A stretch of 64,000 nt of DNA, from NCBI GenBank assembly GCA_002728135.1, contig PBVE01000002.1:246755-310754 (forward strand), read 5' to 3'. This document shows positions 8,499 to 16,408 of the stretch, one piece after another; positions within the stretch are counted from its first letter, which is position 1, and every line of letters starts with the position of its first letter. Position numbers and translations under genes: made by a program. The notes beneath the pieces were generated by a model that saw only the letters and a program-made list of their open reading frames with translations, was not told the DNA's origin and ran no database searches. This stretch comes from Rhodospirillaceae bacterium (lineage in GTDB: Bacteria; Pseudomonadota; Alphaproteobacteria; UBA828).

Positions 8499-10172
8499 TT
8501 GTCTACAGTTGCAATGATGGCACGCCCGCAGCGATGGGAAGCACCTTTTGGCCCCGAAATGACTGAAACAGAAGTTGAAAAACTTCTAAATTTACCAGAA
8601 TTTAGAGCGATAGACTCTGAAAGTTTTCCAAAGCATACCCCACTTTCTGGTATCTTAGAAAACGATACCAGAATTATGAAATACAAATCAGGAGATATAG
8701 TAGTTCGAGAAGGAGACTATGGGAACTCAGCGTTCCTTGTAATTAGCGGGAAAGTGAGGGTGGTTATAAACCCAAGTCTACCTCGCTCAATGATAGGCAG
8801 AGAGTCTACTAAAAAACGTAATTTTATTGAGGCACTAAGCCAGCTCTGGACAAATTCATCAGAACCAGAATTACGAGATACTTCACGTTATGGATCACAA
8901 GCACTCCGTGATCCAGACTCTGGGGATCTGACATCATCGCATGTTTTTATTCAAGATATTCCCGCTGTTCTAAATAGCCATCAAACAGCAGAACTTGAAT
9001 CTGGTGCACTTTTTGGAGAATTAGCAGCTCTAGGACGTGTGCCAAGAACTGCCAGTATTTTTGCTGAAAATGACGCTGAACTTCTAGAGATTAGGTGGCA
9101 AGGTCTGAGAGAGATCAGAAAATATGACACTGAATGGCGCCGTAAAATTGATGAACGCTACAGAGAAAATGCATTAAAAGTTCACTTGAAGGAAACACCT
9201 TTATTTTCTGATCTAGAACCAGAAGAATTGGAGGAAGTAGCTAACTCAACACTTTTTGAAACTTTTGGTAGTTTTGATTGGAACGTTTCATATAAACGTA
9301 TGCGTGAACAAGGAAAATCTGCTGAAGAACCAATTATAGCTAAACAAGGTAATTATCCGGATGGTCTACTAATGGTTCGAGCTGGTTTTGCAAGAGTATC
9401 AATAAAAATGGGGACGGGACAACGCACACTAACGTATCTAGGAGCAGGAGATTATTTTGGCTTTGATGAATTATGGGCCAATAAAACTACTGGGGAACAA
9501 TCACTTCAAACTTCTCTTTCTGCTCTTGGTTACGTAGATATACTCAGAGTTCCCGCACCTATTATAGAAAAATATGTTTTCCCAAAAATTAAGGATAACC
9601 CTAAACCACTGTTAACACCATCTTTATCAAAATCAATGGAAGCAGATGCCCCAATGGAATGGGCACTGGATCAACGCTTTATTAATGGTACTATGGCAAT
9701 GCTTATTGACCTTGAGCGTTGTGTTCGCTGCGACGATTGTGTTAGAGCCTGTGCCTCTACACATGGTGGAAATCCAAGGTTTATAAGGCATGGTAGAACA
9801 TTTGATAATTGGATGGTTACAAACGCATGCATGCATTGCGAAGATCCAGTTTGCATGATTGGATGCCCGACAGGGGCAATCCATCGTTCTCTAGATTCTG
9901 GGGCAGTAGTAATTAATGATGATACATGTATAGGCTGTGGGACATGCGCAAATTCTTGTCCATACAATAATATAAGATTAGTTGAAATTCGAGATTTAAA
10001 GGGTCAACCACTCAGGGATCCAGGCACACAAAAGCCTATCAGCAAGGCTACAAAATGTGACCTGTGTTCAAACAACCCAGGTGGACCAGCATGTGTAAGA
10101 GCATGCCCGCATGATGCACTTAGGCGTGTTAACTTTCAGGGTGAGGAGACCTTTACAGGGGTTAAGGTATGA
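8499..10172 (+). CDS. Cyclic-nucleotide-binding, four-[4Fe-4S] ferredoxin fusion protein
   Basis: 557 residues with no signal peptide or Tat motif, so probably cytoplasmic. Two cNMP-binding (CRP-like) folds occupy about 55-215 and 225-375. The first keeps a phosphate-binding cassette, FGELAALGRVPRTASI; the second (FGFDELWANKTTGEQ) lacks the Arg and looks degenerate. Residues about 405-535 form a DmsB/NrfC-type ferredoxin with four Cys sets: CVRCDDCVRAC, CMHCEDPVCMIGC, CIGCGTCANSC and CDLCSNNPGGPACVRAC. No DNA-binding HTH is present, so this is not an FNR-type regulator. It starts at TTG with AAGGGGGA upstream, and its stop overlaps the next start (ATGA). Inference: a nucleotide-gated electron carrier for the adjacent membrane subunit. 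Confidence 0.9.
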   Translation: MSTVAMMARPQRWEAPFGPEMTETEVEKLLNLPEFRAIDSESFPKHTPLSGILENDTRIMKYKSGDIVVREGDYGNSAFLVISGKVRVVINPSLPRSMIGRESTKKRNFIEALSQLWTNSSEPELRDTSRYGSQALRDPDSGDLTSSHVFIQDIPAVLNSHQTAELESGALFGELAALGRVPRTASIFAENDAELLEIRWQGLREIRKYDTEWRRKIDERYRENALKVHLKETPLFSDLEPEELEEVANSTLFETFGSFDWNVSYKRMREQGKSAEEPIIAKQGNYPDGLLMVRAGFARVSIKMGTGQRTLTYLGAGDYFGFDELWANKTTGEQSLQTSLSALGYVDILRVPAPIIEKYVFPKIKDNPKPLLTPSLSKSMEADAPMEWALDQRFINGTMAMLIDLERCVRCDDCVRACASTHGGNPRFIRHGRTFDNWMVTNACMHCEDPVCMIGCPTGAIHRSLDSGAVVINDDTCIGCGTCANSCPYNNIRLVEIRDLKGQPLRDPGTQKPISKATKCDLCSNNPGGPACVRACPHDALRRVNFQGEETFTGVKV

Positions 10173-10984
10173 ATGCTGTAACCACACGTTATATTATTCT
10201 GTGGGTATTTAGTGCAGCTTTTATTGCTGCCTTTGCTACATACTCTTCAATTTCAAATATTAATCTTGGTCAGCCAGAATTTATAACAGGATATGTGCTT
10301 TTTGGTTTAATGCTAGGGCTAGCTACTTTTAATGCACGAAAAAAACTATCTATGGTTCCCTTTGGAAGATCTGCTTATTGGCTTGCAGTTCACGTGGTTG
10401 GCGGTATAGCAGCTCTGGGTCTGTTTTTCATTCACACAGGAAATGTATGGCCAACTGGTGCATATGAACAAGCACTTGCGATAGTATTTTATCTAGTTAC
10501 CATCAGTGGAATTTTTGGATACATTATACAAAAAATATACCCTAAACGCCTTGTTCAGACTGAATTAGAAATTATTTATGAACGTATACCAGCAGAACTT
10601 TCAGAGTTAAGAGAAAAATCAGAATCTATAACAATTGCCTGTACAGAAAATACAGGTAGTGACACTCTTGCTCGGCATTATATGGAATCACTACGCTGGT
10701 ATTTTCAGCGTCCAAGGTTTTTCCTTAGCCATGCTCTTGGCGGTGCAGCAGCAGAACATTGGATAAACCAAAGTTACCAGACAGTGTCACGTTATTTAAG
10801 CGAAGCTGAGCGTGAATATCTAAATAATCTCAACGACCTTGCTAAATATAAATCGAAAATTGATTTTCATTTTGCCTGTCAATCGATGATGAAATATTGG
10901 CTTCTAGCTCATGTGCCATTAGCAGCTGCAGTATTAGCACTGATTTTTTGGCACGTAATAGTCGTAAATGTGTATGCATTATGA
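10169..10984 (+). CDS. Integral membrane protein with predicted bis-heme b motif
   Basis: 271 residues with about five membrane segments: 8-26, 38-53, 68-91, 102-122 and 245-267. A soluble loop of about 120 residues (124-244) joins the last two. His pairs lie 14 residues apart inside two helices: H75/H89 and H248/H262. That spacing is the classic arrangement for two stacked b hemes shared between two helices. I do not recognise the exact family; it is not an obvious NrfD, NarI or DmsC. Both ends overlap neighbours by 4 bp (ATGA), so it is translated with the Fe-S/cNMP protein and the decaheme cytochrome. Inference: the quinone-interacting or transmembrane electron-transfer subunit. Confidence 0.75.
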   Translation: MNAVTTRYIILWVFSAAFIAAFATYSSISNINLGQPEFITGYVLFGLMLGLATFNARKKLSMVPFGRSAYWLAVHVVGGIAALGLFFIHTGNVWPTGAYEQALAIVFYLVTISGIFGYIIQKIYPKRLVQTELEIIYERIPAELSELREKSESITIACTENTGSDTLARHYMESLRWYFQRPRFFLSHALGGAAAEHWINQSYQTVSRYLSEAEREYLNNLNDLAKYKSKIDFHFACQSMMKYWLLAHVPLAAAVLALIFWHVIVVNVYAL

Positions 10985-12954
10985 TGGATCCAAATAAATT
11001 CAGGCATGACATCAGCCGCTACGAACGACCCAATCGTAAATTTCGTTGTGGGAGAGCAGCTGAATGGGGGAAGCCTTGTGAATTTGGCCCTGATAATAGT
11101 GGCAAATGTGGTGGTATCTATGAATGCCAACCAGCACAAGTTGGTGATCGCTTTGAATGTAGGCGATCTACACTATTTGGAGGCCCATGTGACAATGGCC
11201 CTGGATCAGATGGTAAATGCTCTCAACATCAGCCACCGTGTCGCCCACGCAGAAGTATTAGAAGCCTAAGAGGTTTAATGGCTATAAGTGCATTTGCAAT
11301 TGTAATATCTGTTATTGCCCTGATGTTAACCCTTGGAAGTGATGGATCTGGACATAATGTAATTTCATCTGCTGGCCCATTAACAGACGGCCACGCAAAT
11401 TTTACCTCCTCTAGCGGTTGTGTTGCCTGCCACGAACCCCATGCAAAGGATGCTGGAGAATGGTTTCTTGCTGCATTCGAAGAGAACAATATTTCAAAAA
11501 ATTGTTTAAATTGCCACACATTTGTAGGTGAACCATTTCTGGCCCACAATATTTCTTCCAATGCAAATAAGACCAACACCCATAGCAATAATTTTAGTTG
11601 TATTGCATGCCATTCTGAACACAAAGGAGAAGATTTTGATATAACTGCTATTTCTGATGCAAAATGTAATACTTGCCATGAAAGAGAAATTTCTTCTTTT
11701 GCAAATAATCATCCAAACTTTGCGGATGATTTTCCACATGATCAACGTACGGCAATACGCTTTGATCATTCAAGCCATATAACTCAACATTTTAAAGATC
11801 AAAGACTAGAAGATATTGCCCCAACAAACTGCACTTCATGTCATGAAGTAAGTGATGCCGTGCAATCTGTAAAGCCGGTCGGATATCAAACTGCATGTGC
11901 AAGTTGCCATAATGATGCAATTCCTCGTCGTGAACTAGTATTACTTAGGCTTCCTGAATTTGATGATAATTTTATTGACTTAGATTTTGTATCTGAAACT
12001 TGTGGCCCCACACTTGAAGCTTGGGAAGAAATACAAGATAATATAGCAACAGTGCGTGAAGCAATTGAAGCAGAAGAATTAGACATGCTTGATGAAGAAA
12101 TTTTAATAGGTGATGAAGAAGAATATGAACCAGTTTCTTTTGACGAACCAGCAGCTATCAGTTCATATCTGCTTAGAACACCAATTGATGACTCTTCTGA
12201 ATACACAGAGCCACTGCAGACTTTGATTGTAGGTCTATTAGAAGACGGCTCTGAAGTTCTTGAGGAAACAATTGCCGAAGCAGTTGGAGCCGAAGGCGCA
12301 AAAAAGATGCTCTCTGGTCTGAGCCCAACACTTACTAGAGAGGTGGCATGTGCTTGGGCATCTAATGAAGAATATGAGTCACCTTCTGACCCAAATTATG
12401 GGGGTTGGTACGCAGAAGGTGTTGAGTTAAAATATAAACCTATTGGACATGGAGATCCGGTAGTCCGTGCTTGGATTAACTTTGGTGCTCTAAGTGTGCT
12501 TGATGATGATGAGGATGTTGAAGAGTCTGGGGAGTTTATGAGGGACGAATTACTTAATCCTAAGGAAGGTTTTGGAGCCTGTACGAAGTGTCATTCTGTT
12601 TCAAAAACTGAAACAAACCCTTTACATGTACAGTGGAACTTTAATAATTCAAAGAGTAGACCACATACGTTTTATTCACATGGAGCCCATTTAAACATAC
12701 TCAATCCAAGTGGTATAAATTTGGCTGATCCAGAAGCGGGCTGCCAAACTTGCCACAAATTAAATGTCCAAGCTAACTATGGTGCTTCATTTAGTGATAA
12801 CAACCCGCATATATTTGAGAGTAACTTTGATTCGATAGATAAAGAAACATGCACTCAGTGTCATAATGAAGGACAAGTAAGGCAAGATTGTCAGTTATGC
12901 CACCTCTATCATAATGAAACAGGATTTAATCTGAGAGTAACTAATAATGACTAA
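10981..12954 (+). CDS. Membrane-anchored decaheme c-type cytochrome with N-terminal Cys repeats
   Basis: About 657 residues from the ATG at 10981, which overlaps the previous stop. Residues 23-87 hold two copies of C-x9-C-x9-C-x5/6-C (C23, 33, 43, 49 and 60, 70, 80, 87), each with the pattern [WF]-G-x-P-C-x2-G-P-x3-G-K-C. A basic stretch (RPRRSIRSLRG) then precedes one membrane segment (about 98-119), so the Cys head should face the cytoplasm. Ten CXXCH sites follow: six between 147 and about 310, then an acidic insert of roughly 200 residues, then four near the C-terminus (CTKCH, CQTCH, CTQCH, CQLCH). I know no named family with this full layout. Confidence 0.85.
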   Translation: MMDPNKFRHDISRYERPNRKFRCGRAAEWGKPCEFGPDNSGKCGGIYECQPAQVGDRFECRRSTLFGGPCDNGPGSDGKCSQHQPPCRPRRSIRSLRGLMAISAFAIVISVIALMLTLGSDGSGHNVISSAGPLTDGHANFTSSSGCVACHEPHAKDAGEWFLAAFEENNISKNCLNCHTFVGEPFLAHNISSNANKTNTHSNNFSCIACHSEHKGEDFDITAISDAKCNTCHEREISSFANNHPNFADDFPHDQRTAIRFDHSSHITQHFKDQRLEDIAPTNCTSCHEVSDAVQSVKPVGYQTACASCHNDAIPRRELVLLRLPEFDDNFIDLDFVSETCGPTLEAWEEIQDNIATVREAIEAEELDMLDEEILIGDEEEYEPVSFDEPAAISSYLLRTPIDDSSEYTEPLQTLIVGLLEDGSEVLEETIAEAVGAEGAKKMLSGLSPTLTREVACAWASNEEYESPSDPNYGGWYAEGVELKYKPIGHGDPVVRAWINFGALSVLDDDEDVEESGEFMRDELLNPKEGFGACTKCHSVSKTETNPLHVQWNFNNSKSRPHTFYSHGAHLNILNPSGINLADPEAGCQTCHKLNVQANYGASFSDNNPHIFESNFDSIDKETCTQCHNEGQVRQDCQLCHLYHNETGFNLRVTNND

Positions 12955-13009
12955 GTTAAGTATATTATTTAAAAACAGTATTTTCTCTGATCATGAGAAA
13001 ACTACAATT

Positions 13010-14788
13010 ATGATGAAAAAAACCTTAACTAAAATTTCAGTCTTTTTATGTCTCATTGGACTATTTGCATTCTCATCAGTTTCTGGAGATTTAGAAGCAA
13101 GTGACAATGAAACAATTGATGCCGATAAAATGCACACAGATATTTTGAATGAAGATTTATTTCCCAGTGCATCAAAATGTAAATCATGCCATGAGGATAT
13201 CTACAGAGAATGGGCTTCATCAAACCATGCCTACGCCTCACTTTCTCCAATGTTTCATAAATTTGAAAATGCAATTAACTCACTTGCTCCCACAATAAAT
13301 ACATTCTGTGTTCGCTGCCATGCAACAGTAAGCACACAAATGGGCGAAGCTAGGGAACTCCCTATTTGGGAACGTAAACAAGTTAGCCGGGAAGGTATTA
13401 CTTGTATTACCTGCCACCGCGTAAATACAGCATATGGAAAAGCAAATGGTTCCAGAAATATTGTGATGGGGGAAATATTTGAACCTGTATACGGCGTCTT
13501 AGGAGGCGATGGGATTAAAGAAGTGGTCGAGAATGCTAGCACTTGGAAAGTTGCCACTAATTCTGATGAGCGCGGAAATCAAATTCATAATGAAGGCAAA
13601 ATTTTTACACAGCTCAATCAATCAGAATTTTGCGTTTCATGTCATCAGGTTGCTGTTAATTTAGGAATTAAGCTTGAAGTAGTTTGGGATCAGTATCGTG
13701 ATTCGCCTGCCCATGCTCAAGGTGTGTCATGTCAAGACTGCCATATGAGTTACAAACCTGGGGTTGCAGGTCATTTCAAAACTGGTCCAGCTGCGGTTGT
13801 AGATGGGCGTGCTGTAAATCCTGACAGGATTAGACATAGTCATGCCTTTGCAGGTCCAGGATACCCTATTGCACACCCTGGTATTTTCCCTCATAACCCA
13901 GACGCTGAAAACTGGACCATGGAAGAATGGCTTCAGTTTAACTATCGAGCTCCATGGGGAGAAGAAGATTGGGAAGATAATTATGAAGAATTAGTTGATT
14001 CTGGAGAAATAGAAGAAATAGAATTTCCAGAAGTCTGGGAAGATCGTTTTGACAGGGAAGAAGCTAGGGAAATTATAAACTATAACATTGGGCTTATAGA
14101 AGAAAAACGCGAATTGAGGAGACAAGTCATGGAAAATGGTTCCCACATCGATGGGCCATTCTTTGATGACAACCCTCAAATTGGCCATGATCTCGACTTC
14201 ACTTACACAATTTCAAACACTAATTCGGGACATAATCTACCTTCAGGCTCTCTTGGTGCTCAGCCAGAACTCTGGGTTAATGTTGCACTGATAGGACCTG
14301 ATGGAACAAATATTTGGGAATCTGGATATACCGACTCTGCAGGAGATATGGCAGACCTTCATAGTGCAGACGTTTTATCTGGAAAGGTCCCATATGATGA
14401 CCAATTAGTTAATTTACAGACTAAATTCTTAACTACAAACGTAAAAGGGACAGATCGTGAGATGTATTTGCCGGTAAACTTTGATGTAGACCAGCTTCCA
14501 TTCCTACGGCCAGCATCACAGCCTACAACCGTTATAAATCACCCACCCTTTGTTCGAATGGAGGGGCGAAGTCTTCCCCCATTATCTAGCCGTGATGCTG
14601 ATTACTCAGTTCCAGGAAAGCTCATAAAACAACCAGGCACATATAAATTGGCTATCAGGATGAGAAGTAGAGCTGAGCCAATCTATTTCATGAGGTTTGT
14701 TGGCGCCACAAAAGAAATGGAGCGTGCAATGAACGAATGGATGCTAGACATTGACGCCTACACGGTTGAATTTGAAGTAAAAGGATAG
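13010..14788 (+). CDS. Periplasmic pentaheme c-type cytochrome
   Basis: About 592 residues with a signal peptide (MMKKTLTKISVFLCLIGLF...). Five CXXCH sites: CKSCH (57), CVRCH (100), CITCH (132), CVSCH (208) and CQDCH (241), in the style of cytochrome c554/NrfA-related multiheme proteins. The C-terminal 300 residues carry no heme; about 305-370 is Glu/Trp-rich and 400-590 looks beta-rich. I chose the ATG pair at 13010/13013 because the signal peptide begins there; an ATG at 12947 overlapping the previous gene is the alternative and would fit translational coupling. An enzyme role cannot be excluded, but I see no CXXCK or other special heme site. Confidence 0.85.
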   Translation: MMKKTLTKISVFLCLIGLFAFSSVSGDLEASDNETIDADKMHTDILNEDLFPSASKCKSCHEDIYREWASSNHAYASLSPMFHKFENAINSLAPTINTFCVRCHATVSTQMGEARELPIWERKQVSREGITCITCHRVNTAYGKANGSRNIVMGEIFEPVYGVLGGDGIKEVVENASTWKVATNSDERGNQIHNEGKIFTQLNQSEFCVSCHQVAVNLGIKLEVVWDQYRDSPAHAQGVSCQDCHMSYKPGVAGHFKTGPAAVVDGRAVNPDRIRHSHAFAGPGYPIAHPGIFPHNPDAENWTMEEWLQFNYRAPWGEEDWEDNYEELVDSGEIEEIEFPEVWEDRFDREEAREIINYNIGLIEEKRELRRQVMENGSHIDGPFFDDNPQIGHDLDFTYTISNTNSGHNLPSGSLGAQPELWVNVALIGPDGTNIWESGYTDSAGDMADLHSADVLSGKVPYDDQLVNLQTKFLTTNVKGTDREMYLPVNFDVDQLPFLRPASQPTTVINHPPFVRMEGRSLPPLSSRDADYSVPGKLIKQPGTYKLAIRMRSRAEPIYFMRFVGATKEMERAMNEWMLDIDAYTVEFEVKG

Positions 14789-14795
14789 AAGAGCC

Positions 14796-16337
14796 GTGAA
14801 AAAAATCATTCAAAACTTTCCTGGATACCATTTATTGCCATTTTGTATTGCCGCAAGTTTAACATTTTCATTTGCTGCAGAACAAAATCTTGCCAATGGT
14901 GCCGAGATCAAAAAAGATACACGCTCAAAAATTGTCGAACATGACGCAGGTGTATTTAGAGCTGATCCAAGTTACCCAGAAGAAGAGTATGATATTGAAG
15001 CCCAACTTCAAATTTATGGTGGCAAATCAGCCTATCCTGTCACAAGACCTCTATTAGAGATTGGAAATCCTCTTTATTCTGGTGGACCATTAGTTGAAGG
15101 AGGTGATGCTCTTGGAGAGTTGAACCCTACTTTCACAGAGCTATATGTTTATGGAGATTGGCGTAGTGCACTGGCTTTTAATGACAATGGAAATGTTGAG
15201 GTAGGACAGGTTGCTACTAGGCTTAATTTAGATATTGATTATAAATTCACTGGAACTGAGAGAATCCATGCTATTTTAAGGCCACTTGATGGACAAGGTG
15301 AGTTTAGCCGTTGCGAGTTTTTTGGTGACGATGCACCAAATAATGACCCCAATAAGAAATGTGATGCACAAATCGATGGAAATTTAGATGCACTATTTTT
15401 TGAAGGAGATGCAGGTGCACTTTACGCTGGCTTTAGCGGTGAATACTCCAGTCTTGACGTTCCCTTTTCATTAGGCCTTATGCCACTCTTATTCCAAAAT
15501 GGGATATGGATTGAGGATGCTTTCACAGGTGTAGCAACTGCTATTCCCTCACTCAACAGTCCATTATTGGACATAACCAATATGGATATATCTTTTTTCT
15601 ATGGCTTTGACAAAGTTACAAATCAAGCTTTCAAAGATGATCAAAATGCAAATGCTGATCATAACGTCAATATCTTTGGAGTAGCTACATTTGTAGAAGC
15701 TATGGAAGCATACTGGGAAGCTGGTTTTGCTAGATTAGATGGAGAAGGTGGATTCGACGACGAGTCATATAATAGTGCTACAATTGCATATACAAAAAGA
15801 TACGGAGCATTGCTTTCTAATAGCATAAGAGCAATATGGTCTTTTGGACAAGATAGAGACAATAACTTGCAAGATACGGCTGATGGTTTAATTTTATTAG
15901 TTGAGAACTCCCTGATTACAAGTCTACCCTCAACACTGGTCCCTTATGGTAACTTTTTTGTAGGCATTGACAGGCCTCAATCAGCAGCTAGAGCAGATGG
16001 ATTATTAAAGAATACTGGTATTAACTTTGAAACAGATGGGTTAACAGGATTTCCTAAACTCAATGATACCGGACAGAATGCATTTGGTGGAGCTATAGGA
16101 GTTAGTTATCTCTTCAATTTAGATCGTCAAATCGTCATTGAAGCAGCTACAAACCAAGTCATTGAAGGAGAAAATGAGGTAGGTAGGAGCCTTCGCGGAG
16201 ATGAATATGCCTTGGGTTTACGCTACCAGCAAAATATCAATGAAGCTTGGTTATTTAGAGCTGATGCAATGCACGGATGGAGAACAGAGGAGCAAAACAT
16301 TTCCGGAGCACGCTTTGAAATACGCCGCAAATTTTAA
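14796..16337 (+). CDS. Outer-membrane beta-barrel protein
   Basis: 513 residues, GTG start 7 bp after the pentaheme gene. A signal peptide is followed by alternating aromatic/polar stretches typical of barrel strands, and the chain ends in ...RFEIRRKF, with the terminal Phe used by the BAM machinery. Two Cys residues (FSRCEFF, NKKCD) lie about 24 residues apart in what is probably an external loop. It is shorter than MtrB-type decaheme porins and lacks their N-terminal CXXC. Position inside the cytochrome operon suggests it carries electrons, substrate or a cytochrome across the outer membrane, but a plain porin is equally compatible with the sequence. Confidence 0.75.
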   Translation: MKKIIQNFPGYHLLPFCIAASLTFSFAAEQNLANGAEIKKDTRSKIVEHDAGVFRADPSYPEEEYDIEAQLQIYGGKSAYPVTRPLLEIGNPLYSGGPLVEGGDALGELNPTFTELYVYGDWRSALAFNDNGNVEVGQVATRLNLDIDYKFTGTERIHAILRPLDGQGEFSRCEFFGDDAPNNDPNKKCDAQIDGNLDALFFEGDAGALYAGFSGEYSSLDVPFSLGLMPLLFQNGIWIEDAFTGVATAIPSLNSPLLDITNMDISFFYGFDKVTNQAFKDDQNANADHNVNIFGVATFVEAMEAYWEAGFARLDGEGGFDDESYNSATIAYTKRYGALLSNSIRAIWSFGQDRDNNLQDTADGLILLVENSLITSLPSTLVPYGNFFVGIDRPQSAARADGLLKNTGINFETDGLTGFPKLNDTGQNAFGGAIGVSYLFNLDRQIVIEAATNQVIEGENEVGRSLRGDEYALGLRYQQNINEAWLFRADAMHGWRTEEQNISGARFEIRRKF

Positions 16338-16408
16338 CGCTAATAATTCAAATTTTTAATTAATTTAGACTTATAACAGATTATCGGCTCTAGGGAGGGC
16401 CGCGGAAT

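Noticed and set aside
8499-10172. Calling the Fe-S/cNMP protein an FNR/CRP transcription factor
   Set aside because: There is no helix-turn-helix; the C-terminal part is a four-cluster ferredoxin.
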